DNA of 64,000 nucleotides, taken from NCBI GenBank assembly GCA_025765615.1, contig JAIVFJ010000031.1, positions 1-64,000 on the forward strand, given 5' to 3'. Origin of the DNA: Zopfochytrium polystomum (taxonomy: Eukaryota > Chytridiomycota > Chytridiomycetes > Chytridiales > Chytridiaceae). The notes below the pieces were generated by a model. That model made no database searches. It was given only the letters and a program-made list of their open reading frames with translations, and was not told where the DNA came from. The position numbers and the translations under genes are program-made. Below, one piece after another: positions 54,401-64,000 of the stretch (within the stretch, counting starts at the first letter, position 1; each line of letters opens with the position of its first letter).

Positions 54401-56740
54401 ACTCAAAGAGCAGAGGAAGGTGATGCTGAAGATATGGCAACCCAACAATAGACTCCAATCCAGGGCATGGAAGAACAACTGAACAGATGTCCTCATCACC
54501 ATCAGATAATGCACGCTGAAAAGCATCACGAATAAATGAAAACTCCTGCAAGGTCAAGGCTGTTAAAGAGAATGTTTCTTTTCATGAGCAGAGCCTCACT
54601 GTAGATGAAGTCAGCTTTTCAGCACTGTCTGCTCTTTCAACAATGGATCTTAGCCGATTGTATCCTCGCAGTCTGACATCCAAATCAGGGTGAGAAACAC
54701 TCAAAAACACAGTAGTGCTCTCTGCTGGCAGTGGTTCATGAATAGTTCCACCAAAGATCGAGTCAATAAAAGTGAGACTCTTCTCTGAAAGTTTTGTAGA
54801 CTGCAGCACCGAAAAATCAACATAAATTTTGCAAAGCATTTTCTCTTCTCTGACCTTTAGGTGTCTGGAAAGTGATGCACTAAACTCTTCTGCATATTTG
54901 TGAGCAAGCTGCTTGAAGGCAAGTTGGATGGCAATTGACTGTTCCCCATCCTTGGTCCCGCCAAGTTGCAAGAGTAAGGAAACATAACGTTGGAGGGCTT
55001 CATTTTTAAGAGGAACATCTCTGCAAAGTGTTGCAAGTAACTCAACAGCTGCCCTGTTTCAGGGTGGTAAGCTATGTGTGTTGGTGAAGCTTTTAAACAC
55101 TTACAAGTTGGAAGGCACATTGGCCACAATAAGTTCAATCAATGGGTTTACATTGAAAATAGAACAAGACTGAGCAATCGCCAACTTCCAATTGCTACCA
55201 GCAGAAGTTAGTTTCAAATGGTATAAAGAAGTTTCATACTTCAAAAGTTTCATGACAAGGGAAGGAGAAATGCTTGCATTTTTCCCAATCAAAGATGCAT
55301 ATAGAGTAGAGAGTAGGGCCACAGCAGGAATCATAGCATCCGTGCTGATGTTATCAACTATTCGAAGTGACTATTTCATTGACAACTTCTCCAGTCAATG
55401 GTACACGATCAATGATTCGTGCTGTGATAATAAGAGCAGCTGCTTGCATGTCTGACGAGCTTTTATCTGTTAAAAAGCAGAATAGCGTCGGCATCAAAGC
55501 CCGCACAAAACTTTCTTCGACAGATTTTGCCAAGGTTAGCGTGGTCACAATGACACTGGTGAAAAAGGACACCATTTGTCCATTGGAACCACCATCCTTT
55601 AGTGATGAACGCTCAACCTGCAAAGATAGGCTGCCAGTCAGAGCAAGACAAAGACTGTAAGAGGGTGTACCAATTGGCAAAAATGAGAGACAGTCCAGCA
55701 TCACGAATGCACTGTTCTGCAATTGTCTGACGGCTCACTGCTGAGCCAGACTGACGTGAGACCTCCAAAATGCCCAGCGAGGATTGTTGTCAGGAACAGG
55801 CGGACGGAAAGGCCACGAATAGAGGAATGTTGTATTGCAATAATTCACTTGAGGATGTGACGGTTCCCCGAGAGTTTCCCATCATAAATTCAGAAAGCAT
55901 CTATGCAATGATACCAATGATACCAATGACAACAAGACAAGTCAGGAAAGCAAAGAAGGTTCCAGAAGGTTCCACAAGGTTCCATGAAGGAATGTTCTAG
56001 AAGGTTCCAGAGGTTTCCAGAGGGTGATTCATAACAATTGTCCCTGGGAAATCCATCAGCAAATTGAAAAATCAATCCGTTTTTTAATACCTGAGAGGTA
56101 ATGTGCTCACAATGGTCACAAAGAGAGGCGTATCGTGGTAGGGAATTATGCACTCAATGACAGCATTGACATTGAACAAGTTTATTCTATAGTTTGAAGT
56201 TCCGAAGTTTGAGCAGAAGAAAATAAGCGGGCGATTGATTTGTGTACTTACTTAAAGCGGTGGATAAGCCACTCCAAGGCTTTTGAGGCACTTGGTCGTT
56301 GCACAAGTGGGGACAGCCTTGCCAAAAACGACTCAATAATCTTGTCCAAATCAGCGTTCTCGCCCGACGTCTGCCAACAACATCAAGGTTACCAACTGGC
56401 TGGATTGTATTACGAATTCAACCCATACCAAAGAGTTCCGGTCTACATTCTTCAAATGGTCCGAGAATAGGTTCCCCTTAAAAGATTCGAATTTGGAGTC
56501 GACCTGCATGAGTCCAGCGAGGCCGTTGCGACCGACCGCGAGAAACGCCTCGTTGTCCATATCTTTGGCGACATCCGGAGCGAACAGGATAGATGCTGTT
56601 ACAAGGCGTCCCACTTTCTTTGCGGCGGACTTCGCTCCGGCAGGGCCACGATCGCCAGGTACGGTGGGAAAGCCGCGAGGGCCATCCGATCTTCGGGAAG
56701 CGGCTTTGACGCGCGCAAGCTCCTTCGCGAGGGTAGACAT
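48442..56740 (-). CDS. UTP10: UTP10/HEATR1, small-subunit processome component
   Basis: A ~8.3-kb, many-exon gene. Start MSTLAKELARVKAA (ATG 56740) with NEAFLAVGRNGLAGLMQVDS matches the conserved N-terminus; end is QELAAEIQKHLGEDLSTFF before TGA at 48444-48442. Between them lie HEAT-type helices throughout and family hallmarks such as THHSALLVMSEVAELFPDAV, VISIFTFMGANILRRDD (about 51650), PTRVLLPAIVGEL (49740) and FKPMFFLVLDWAQ (49430). UTP10 is a large scaffold of the t-UTP subcomplex that binds U3 snoRNP/pre-rRNA in the nucleolus and links rDNA transcription to 18S processing. Exons are separated by introns of ~50-80 bp, with one of ~330 bp (about 56091-55760) enlarged by an LTR relict. I did not resolve every splice site; no clear disabling lesion was seen. 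Confidence 0.9.
55907..56036 (-). repeat. Short gypsy-LTR relict inside a UTP10 intron
   Basis: About 130 bp matching the start of the LTR at 44241-44110 (TGTTATGAATCACCC, GGAACCTTCTAGAACATTCC, CTTTCCTGACTTGTC). On the minus strand it starts TGTTATG, same direction as UTP10. Flanking exon ends (TLPLR before a GTATTA donor near 56091, VSRQSGSAVSR after an acceptor near 55760) place it fully within an intron. Confidence 0.75.
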
Positions 56741-57248
56741 TGCTCCGATCACACAGTCTGCGCAGATCGATGTTCAAATGCGTGTTCGTCCTTTCGTCAG
56801 CGCGGTGGTCTTTTGCTGTTCGATGAGGCGGGGAGCCCTCGATATGCGGAGACTCTTGAGGGACTTTTTTTTTTGAAACCCTTGCAAAAACCGACAAACC
56901 AAACGGAACAAAAAAAAAAAAAAAAAAAAAAAGAAAGAAAGAAAGTAAGAAAGAAGGAAAGAAGCAAGGGACAGTTGACAAGAGCTTCCCAAACACGTGA
57001 GGTCACCTGACCTTCAACGGGCTCGAAACAGTCTCTTCCGCACTGCTACCTGCTGAGTGTCTCCAGTGGTTTCAATGTCAGAGCAAAATGGCCAAACCAG
57101 AAACTACATAGTAGTGTGAATATGAAATTGGCAAAAGCTGTTTGTTCAGCCAGCAGCAACGAAGAGAGAGAAACAAACGAAACCATTGCTGATGCGTGCA
57201 ACTGCTTCCAAAAAAAAAACAACAAAATGCGCAGGAATCATAGCGCGC
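56741..57248. other. UTP10 upstream / ABC transporter 3' region
   Basis: Non-coding. Holds a 23-base poly-A run (about 56911-56933) followed by a GAAA repeat on the plus strand, i.e. a pyrimidine tract upstream of UTP10. The last ~200 bp are probably the 3' UTR of the ABC gene. Confidence 0.45.
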
Positions 57249-60200
57249 TCATTGCTCGTCCACTTCAAGGTCCTGCTGCATAGCAAGCTCGTAGTACATG
57301 CCCCGCTTGTCGTAAAGCTCCTGGTGCGTGCCCATCTCTGCAACACGCCCGTCTTTCAACACGTAAATCACGTCAGCGTGCTGGATGGACGACAGCCTGT
57401 GCGCAATGGCGATGGTCGTGCGGCCTTTGGCCGCCTCATCCAACGCGCGCTGCACGACCTTCTCCGACTCGGCGTCGAGCGCCGACGTGGCCTCGTCCAG
57501 CAGCAGCACTTTGGGCTGCCTCACGAGCGCGCGCGCGATGGCGATACGCTGCTTCTGTCCGCCCGAGAGCTGCCCGCCCTTTGCGCCGACGCGTGTCTGG
57601 TAGCCATCCGGCAGGGACATGATAAAGTCGTGGATGTTGGCCTGCCGCGCGGCGCGCTCGATTTCGTCGCGCGACGGCCGCGCGTCGTCGCTGCAGCCAA
57701 AGCAGATGTTGTCTTCGATCGAGACGTCAAAGAGGTTGGGCTCCTGCGAAACGAGCCCGACGACGTCGCGGTAGGCGCGGATGTTAAGCGACTTGACGTC
57801 CTTGCCGTCGAGCAGGACTTGGCCGCGGATGGGGTCGTAGAAACGCTCCAGCAAACCGATGGTCGTAGACTTTCCACACCCAGAGGAGCCGACGAGGGCG
57901 ACGAACTGGCCGGGCTTGACTGTGATATTGAGACCGCGAAGAACGCGGACCGACGGGCGTGTCGGGTAAACAAATTTGACGTTGCGGAACTCGATTTCGC
58001 CCTGCACCTGGGCCTGGATGACCTTTTCTCCTTCAGTAGAGTCAGAGTCGATGGCTGGCTTGCGCTCCAGGATTCTGATGATCGCTTCGGCCGATGCGAG
58101 TGCCTTGGTAATATCAGGAACAAACGCAAAGATGCGACCAGCGGACATGGAACCAAACATGACGGCCATGAAGATAATGAAGAACGACTGTTGGAAAGGG
58201 ACGGGATAACATAAATGACAGTGAGTTGCACAACCTAACGACTGTTGAAAGCTCAGGCAAGCTCACCTTAATATTGTATCCTTCGTACGCAATTAGACGT
58301 CCGCCGTACCAGAACACGAGCGCGTTCCCCAAGAAGTTTGCGCACTGAGAAAAAGCGTATGCAACAGTGTTGACCGTGGCGTTGCGGTAGCCATCGCGGA
58401 GTGGTTTCGCCAACAACGCCATATACCCAGAGTGAACTTTGGACTCCGTTGTCAAGCTCTGAACGGTCCGAATGGCGGAGACGGCCTCTGTGGCAACCTG
58501 GGCGGAACGCTCGTACGACTTCTTCGCCTTATTGTGAAAGTACTCAATGATGACAAAGCGGACAGCCCCGGCCCCGACAAGAACAGGAATGAGGACAATC
58601 GAGACTGCGGTGAGTTTCCACCCGTACGCGAAGCCGATGGCAAGGCCGCCGAACACCGTAACAATGAGCTGAACAATGCTGCCGAGGGTGACTCCGGCTG
58701 CTCCCTGAACTTGCTGGGCGTCAGACGATAGGTTTGACGTGAGCGTGCCAGTGGTGTGGGCGTCGTCATCGTAAAAGGCGATTTCTTGTCGAAGCAATCC
58801 GGTGAAAAGTTTGTCGCGGACGCGCTCAGTGAGAAGCTCGTTGGCGAGAGCAAACATCCAGTTCTGGAAGAGGTTTGCGAGGGCAGCACCAACGGCGACG
58901 ACGACCAGCATTAGAGACCAGAAGTGCAAGTCTTTTTCGCGGTCGCCGCTGGTTTTGGCAAAAGCCTCGAGGATGGAACCGAACATGATGGCGAAGCAGG
59001 GAATGACCATACCACCGACTGCAGCGCCCATAATGCCGCCAATGTTGTACTGAAGGTCGGGTTTGCTCAACTGAACGATCTGCCGGAGAATGTACGACTG
59101 TTTGACAATGTTAGAAATTACACATCACCTTTCAAGGAAAAAAAAGGGCGTATTCTGTTGGCGACTTACAGTTTTCATGGGCTGTTCGCCTGCCACTTCA
59201 AGATCCAAGCTGCTGCCCCATTTCGAAGAGCGAAGCGACCTTCTGTCTGACTTGTTGGATTTGAACCACTCCGGGCTGTCCTCCATGGGCTTGGACGAAG
59301 ACGCGATGATATAGTCGTCGTCTTCGTCCTCCTCCTCGACGGCGTTGTTCTCCTCTTGATGAAGCGTCTGCGCGTCAACGAGCGCCTTGTACATTCCACC
59401 CAGAGCTACGAGCTCCTCGTGTGTGCCCATTTCGATGATCTCGCCCTTCACCATGCAAACAATCATATCCGCATGGCGTACAGTTGACAACCGGTGCGCA
59501 ATGACAATAGTCGTGCGACCTTTCGACGCATTATCGAGGGCGGCCTGAACGACGCGTTCGGAGGTGGTGTCGAGAGCTGACGTCGCTTCATCCAGCAGCA
59601 AGATCTTTGGGTTCCGAACGATAGCGCGGGCAATGGCAATGCGCTGCTTCTGGCCGCCGGAGAGGAGAAGACCGCGTTCACCAACCTGCGTGTCGTAGCC
59701 CATGGGAAGTTTGAGGATGAATTCGTGAGCGTTGGCCATCTTGCAGGCTTCGGTGATGAGCGGCATTTTCGAGTCCATGGGTGAAAACTCGTGAACAGTG
59801 CCGGCCAGACCAAGAGCTACGTTCTCGGCGACAGTGCCTTCGAAAAGAGTGGGCTCCTGCTGGACGTAGCCCATTTGCTGTCGAAGCCAAGTGATATTGA
59901 AATCAGTGAGTTTGTGGCCGTCCAGGAAAATGTCGCCAGATTGCGCGTCGTAGAAGCGCTCCAAAAGCTGGATGATGGTCGATTTTCCTGACCCGGACTG
60001 TCCAACAAGCGCCACCGTCGTGCCTGGCTTGATAACGAGATTCATTTTTTTGAGGACCTTGACGTCTGGACGGGATGGATATGTGAATTCGACATCCCGC
60101 AGAATAATTTCCCCGCTAATTTGACCTTCAGCCAGTTTTGCGCCTTTGGTCGATAGCGCATCAATGGGTGGACTACGGTCAATCGTGGCAAAAATTTTGG

Positions 60201-61544
60201 CACCAGCACCAACGCCATAAGCAAGAGCCTGCAGCTCAGGTGCAATTTGGCCGAGTGAAAACGCACCAATGAGGACGGAAAAGATGACGTTCGTAACCGT
60301 TCCGGAGTCGGCGGCACCTTCGTTGAGGAGGATCGAGCCGAAGTAGAACGCAAGCGAATAGGTGAGATAGATGAACAGAAACAGGAATGACAGCCCGGTG
60401 CCGGTGACAAGAGCTTTCTTCACGCCAGCGACACGAGCGTCGGCAATACGCTCAGCGTACTTGTGGGACTGCTTCTTCTGGGCGTTGAACGCTGTCACAG
60501 TTCGCACCGCCGAAAACGTTTCTTCTGCAATGTTTCCGGCCAGAGAGTACAGTCGCAAGATTTCTGACTGCAGCCTTCCCGCGATGACACTCATGACGAA
60601 CACCGACAATGCGATACACGGAATAGCAATGATCAACATAGCGGTGAGCTTTGTGTTGCGCCAAAAGGCGACGGCGAACGCGGCGATGAAGGTGAAGATG
60701 TTGGAGGCGGCGATGGGAACTTTGTCCGAGATTGCGTCCTGGATGAGGAGAATGTCCGTTGTGATGCGCGTAGCAAGCTCTCCGGCACCCTCATGGTCAT
60801 GCCAGCCGATGTTTTGCCGAAGCACCGCGCGAAGGTATTCCTGGCGAGTGCGGTGGGACTGCTTCTCTCCCATTGCTACGAAAATGGCCATGTATATATC
60901 TGATTTGTGGGTGTGGAGAGCAAACAGCAGGTGAGGCTGAGTTAGATGGCGCCCTCACCGCCAGATTGTCTGACAAATTGACCAACTCACAGGTAGCCCC
61001 AAACATGATGAGCGCGAGGTAGACAAACCACTTGGCATTGTCAACGACGCTGGCCATGAGATTGTCTTGCCACCGCGCGAAGCCTTCCGGCGAATTGTCA
61101 GAAGGCACCGAGAACACATTGACCAGGTTTCCCGTGATGATTCTGTGGATTAAGTTGTTGTCAGTAGGGGTTTTTTGCGTGCGAAGTTATTGAAATGATT
61201 GTGAACTCACGTTGTTAGCGGGAGCGTCACGCCAGCAACTGCGGACATGCCCAACGCCAGAACCATGAGGCCAATATCAGTGGCTGTCGCGAATCGGTAA
61301 AGTTGCTGAAAAGGTGATTTGAATAAGAGAGCTTTCGAGCGAGTTCAATGGACACAAGAAATCGAAGTAAGGGTTGCAGCCTTACAAAGTAGCTAATTCC
61401 CTTTGGCTCTTCCTTAACGGGGGGAGGAATGAAAGCTTCTTCTTTCTTGAGGCTGTCGCTGGGGTTGCTGGTTCTGACGCTGTGGGACACATGCGGGCCA
61501 ATCTCGATGTCGGTAAAGCTGTCCCGTTCGTTGTGGCCAGACAT
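57249..61544 (-). CDS. ABCB full transporter (P-glycoprotein/MDR type)
   Basis: Six exons: 61544-61386, 61305-61211, 61142-60991, 60899-59170, 59097-58267, 58187-57249; 3906 nt, 1301 aa. Layout TMD1-NBD1-TMD2-NBD2. NBD1: Walker A GQSGSGKST (about 59990), signature LSGGQKQRIAIARA, Walker B ILLLDEATSALD. NBD2: Walker A GSSGCGKST (about 57880), LSGGQKQRIAIARALV, VLLLDEATSALD; both D- and H-loops are present (IVIAHRLS, IAIAHRLS), so both sites look catalytic. TMD1 shows the ABCB motif QNIGWHDHEGAGELATR, TMD2 QEIAFYDDDAHTTGTL. Length and order match fungal and animal ABCB exporters of hydrophobic compounds or lipids at the plasma membrane; the substrate cannot be read from sequence. The acidic linker (EEEDEDDDY) between halves is a likely phosphorylation region. 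Confidence 0.95.
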
Positions 61545-62012
61545 TTTACTGGGTGTGTGTGTGTGTGTGTGTAACGACTGCGCGAGCGAGAAGCTTCTGT
61601 TCAGGGAGGTGTTGGGGGGTCATCATCCCGGGCGAGGAGCTTTTATAAGTGGTGGGCGGCAGAGGAAGAGATGGAAAAGAGAGGCCGACGATGGCGGATG
61701 GCTTGAATCTCCGTCGCGGGGGCGAGCGGGCGGGAGGGCGGGCGGGAGGGCGGGAGGGCGGGCGGGTATGGCTATTGTCTATTGTTGCTTGTGTGTGTTT
61801 GGGTGCATAGCGGACGGGGCTACGACGCGGACGTTTTCCGCGGAGGTTTCCTTCGGAATTTTTAATATTTACAGCGCATTGTTGGAATATGTTGGACGGT
61901 CATTAGATAATGATAATCACTGACGCCGATTTGCTATTTGCGCCAACGTGCACCGCCACCGGACGGAGGAGGAGGACGAGGAGGAGGAGGAGGAGGAGGA
62001 GGAGGAGGAGGA
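61545..62012. repeat. G-rich and GGA-repeat DNA upstream of the ABC gene
   Basis: Contains (TG)n at 61552-61572, a run of GGGCGGGAGGGC units at 61727-61767 (at least eight G-triplets on the plus strand), and (GGA)n at 61965-62012. The G-triplets lie ~190 bp upstream of the ABC start and could form G-quadruplexes on the template strand. Confidence 0.75.
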
Positions 62013-63658
62013 CGGACACGCCAGCTGGAAACTCCCGTTGTTAAATAATTGTCTCAAGAAGCAATCATCCACACACACACACACACACTCACACTCACAC
62101 TCACACAAGTCCGTCCGTGAGGCTTAAACGTTCATGTCACGAAGTGTATTCTGCTCCTTCATCTTGTTGCTCGAGCGTCGGGAAAAAGGACAAGAAATGG
62201 GCCTGCCACGGTCGCGCGCGCTCTGGGAGATATTTTGCTGTGGAAAGGGCGGGCGGTGCCAGCGGCCGACCGGCAACTAAGCGGACAGGGGGGGATAAGT
62301 AGTCTTTCCACCACTTGAAGTGCGTCAGCAGCCTCGCTCATATTCTTGCTGTTGCAAAAGCCGAAGTCCTCGCCTGTGGCGCCATCGGCGGGAAGATTTG
62401 TGAGGAATTGTGGTAGACGTATTTGAACGTGGTCCGCATTTTTGGCCCGTAATCACAATGCTAACCGCGAACGCCATTAAAAACATTTCAACTACCGCAC
62501 ATGCGAAAAGCAGCACATCGGTAGCGGGCCTCAGGTCAAGTCATCACAGCCGCACCACCAGCATCATCGCTACAACGACGTTGTCGCTCTTGAGGTCGCG
62601 TGAGTGGGGTCGACAGCGAGTTGCCTCGTCTTTCAGGCTTTGGCAGCAGCGCTTCGAGGCCTGGAGAAAGAGAGGCCGCTGGCCAAAAGATCGATCCGAG
62701 AAGGCACAAAAGATTCAGTCGCGAAAGGACCCCGTTGTGGGACCAATTCAGAATTCCAGCCGAGGGCAGACACGGCGGCTGCAGTGCTTCCAGCGCAGAT
62801 GGACTTGCAGTTGGATGCATCTGGAGTTGGAGCGCGAAAGATTATTGTAAACGTCCTTAATCCATCTAATCCTCCATGTGGATGGTCAGAACCTGCTATT
62901 GGATGCCGAGTTGCTCAGGAGCAGCTCCGAGTAGCAGCACTATCCTGGACCAACACACCAATGAAACAAGGAAAGCAGCTGGAATGGTGTTGCCGCCAAC
63001 GCGCTGGACCGGCGTCTCCATCTGGATGCAGGGGCCAGAACCAGAGAATCAAACGTACAAAACCCGGCGGAGACGTTGCACACGAGGGTGTCACTTTTTG
63101 CAGCCGCCAAGAGCGTCACGGACCGCACTGATGGCTGTGAGGAAAGACGCGACTGCTCGGGTCGTTTCGTGGAGTGGTTCTCGTGCAAAACTATGAGGGT
63201 CGGCCAAGTCACAATATTCGTTCGGCACCTTCACAGCGCTTTGCGATCAGTCCCTTTTGATCAAAAGTACTTGTTTCTGCGGACGGCGGTTGCCTGCACC
63301 CACTCGATTCCGCTGGCTTTTCCAGGAGGATTCCACTCCCGCTACTCTAAATTGTTGATGATAAGGGAGAATGAGGGATGGAGAGGTACTCAAACACCAG
63401 AGAAGCTGAGATATTGAGCCTGCAACTCACACTGTGCATGTGTATCAACGGCTGGGCTTTTTGCCTGGGCGCTGTCTCTCTCCTCACTCACACACACACA
63501 CACACTCTCTCTCTCTCTGGCTTGCCTGACCTTTTGTGGACTGTCTCTCCCCCCCCGCCTTCTTTGTCTTCTGTGCGCTTCCCATAAATAAATACGCCGC
63601 ACTCTCCCCTCCGCGCTTTCTCATCAACTCCACAACGAGCAAGCCATCAATCAACATC
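62013..63658. other. Region without a confirmed gene
   Basis: Several plus-strand frames of 90-175 codons overlap between 62410 and 63417. One segment, MDLQLDASGVGARKII at about 62799 with a GTAAAC donor after it and a TTGCTCAG acceptor at about 62917, could be spliced, but I see no family signature. (CA)n lies at 63488-63504 and (CT)n at 63505-63517. The last ~70 bp hold an ATAAATAAATA element that could serve the next gene. Confidence 0.35.
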
Positions 63659-64000
63659 ATGGGCGTGCTCTCCAAAGCCTCGCTCGCCTTAGACCTTAGT
63701 GGCGGCGAGCACTACTTTGTCCCCGTCCAGTCGGCCGCGTACATACGCGCCGCCACCTGGATCATTCCCGGAACCTCGTACTCAGACCCCGACGGCGTGC
63801 TTCCCGTCTTCGAGTTTGCCGAGTCGCGCCGCCGCGCGCCCGCCTTCAACGCCGGGAAACAGGCCTACGACGAGGCTTTTCCGGGTGGCGCCGCCTCGCC
63901 GTCTTCCTCCGCACCCGGACTCTCCCACGTGAGGGGAAAAGTCCTTTTGCGCGTCGACGCGGGCAATGTTGGGAAACCCACCGTCAACGCATCCAGCCTG
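63659..64000 (+). CDS. Unrecognised protein, 5' end only (runs off the window)
   Basis: ATG 63659 (MGVLSKASLALDLSGGEHYF) is open to the window edge, 114 codons. Codon use is strongly GC-ending as in the LRR and ABC genes, supporting real coding. No domain is recognised in this part. A TATA-like CATAAATAAATA lies about 75 bp upstream, followed by a CT/AC-rich leader. Confidence 0.6.
   Translation, partial: MGVLSKASLALDLSGGEHYFVPVQSAAYIRAATWIIPGTSYSDPDGVLPVFEFAESRRRAPAFNAGKQAYDEAFPGGAASPSSSAPGLSHVRGKVLLRVDAGNVGKPTVNASSL

Noticed and set aside
57186..58214. 342-codon plus-strand frame
   Set aside because: Antisense to the second nucleotide-binding domain of the ABC transporter.
62599..63131. 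Possible SNARE or other gene in overlapping plus frames
   Set aside because: A helical piece reminiscent of a SNARE (STILDQHTNETRKAAG) was seen, but no transmembrane end or consistent splicing could be found.

Overview
The window is nuclear DNA from an intron-rich eukaryote, most likely an early-diverging, zoosporic (flagellated) fungus. Introns are short (about 50-160 bp) with GT-AG ends. Fungal-type traits are a four-domain WSC wall-sensor-like protein and a short fungal tropomyosin. Genes that most fungi with septate or non-flagellate lifestyles have lost are also here: a homologue of the centriolar protein CEP295 and an apparent Integrator subunit (INTS8-like). The lineage call is inference from gene content; no rRNA or mitochondrial sequence is present.

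Layout. 1-10.5 kb: nested, decayed Ty1/copia retroelements, including a three-LTR tandem array (3101-8470) that carries the signature of unequal crossing-over. 11.2-13.7 kb: WSC-domain surface protein (-). 13.8-15.5 kb: F-box/ankyrin protein (-). 15.5-16.25 kb: tropomyosin (+), head-to-head with the F-box gene with only 32 bp between start codons. 16.5-20.7 kb: INTS8-like gene (-). 21.1-22.5 kb: HUS1 checkpoint clamp subunit (+). 22.7-23.3 kb: microsatellites. 23.3-24.6 kb: homeodomain gene (+) with a one-base disruption inside the homeodomain. 24.8-25.4 kb: small hypothetical gene. 25.4-26.1 kb: probable LTR-retroelement remnant. 26.3-28.9 kb: SAP-like, Gln-rich protein (-) with a KEN-box-like tail. 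29.4-32.0 kb: leucine-rich-repeat protein (-). 32.0-33.6 kb: simple repeats. 33.65-35.5 kb: NIPA-type Mg2+ transporter (+). 35.9-36.4 kb: candidate small secreted protein and a Tc1/mariner-like MITE.

36.6-38.6 kb holds a broken dynamin-family GTPase interrupted by an 845-bp insertion that encodes a helitron-type protein fragment. 39.2-41.2 kb: five-exon gene (-) ending in an HMG box. 43.0 kb: serine-type tRNA with anticodon ACA. 43.9-45.1 kb: chromodomain-bearing Ty3/gypsy fragment with a large hairpin in its LTR. 45.1-45.5 kb: second copy of the dynamin 3' part. 45.6-47.75 kb: unknown ORF whose stop overlaps the start of the CEP295-like gene. 48.4-56.7 kb: UTP10/HEATR1 (-), with a gypsy-LTR relict in one intron. 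57.2-61.5 kb: full-length ABCB (P-glycoprotein-type) transporter (-). 61.6-63.6 kb: G-rich and microsatellite DNA. 63.66 kb to the edge: start of an unrecognised gene.

There is no obvious operon or pathway cluster. The genes are housekeeping functions (checkpoint, ribosome biogenesis, cytoskeleton, transport) separated by transposon-rich accessory stretches. Spliced models below were built by hand from frame, homology to known families and GT-AG junctions; where I give a full exon list, the total coding length is a multiple of three.
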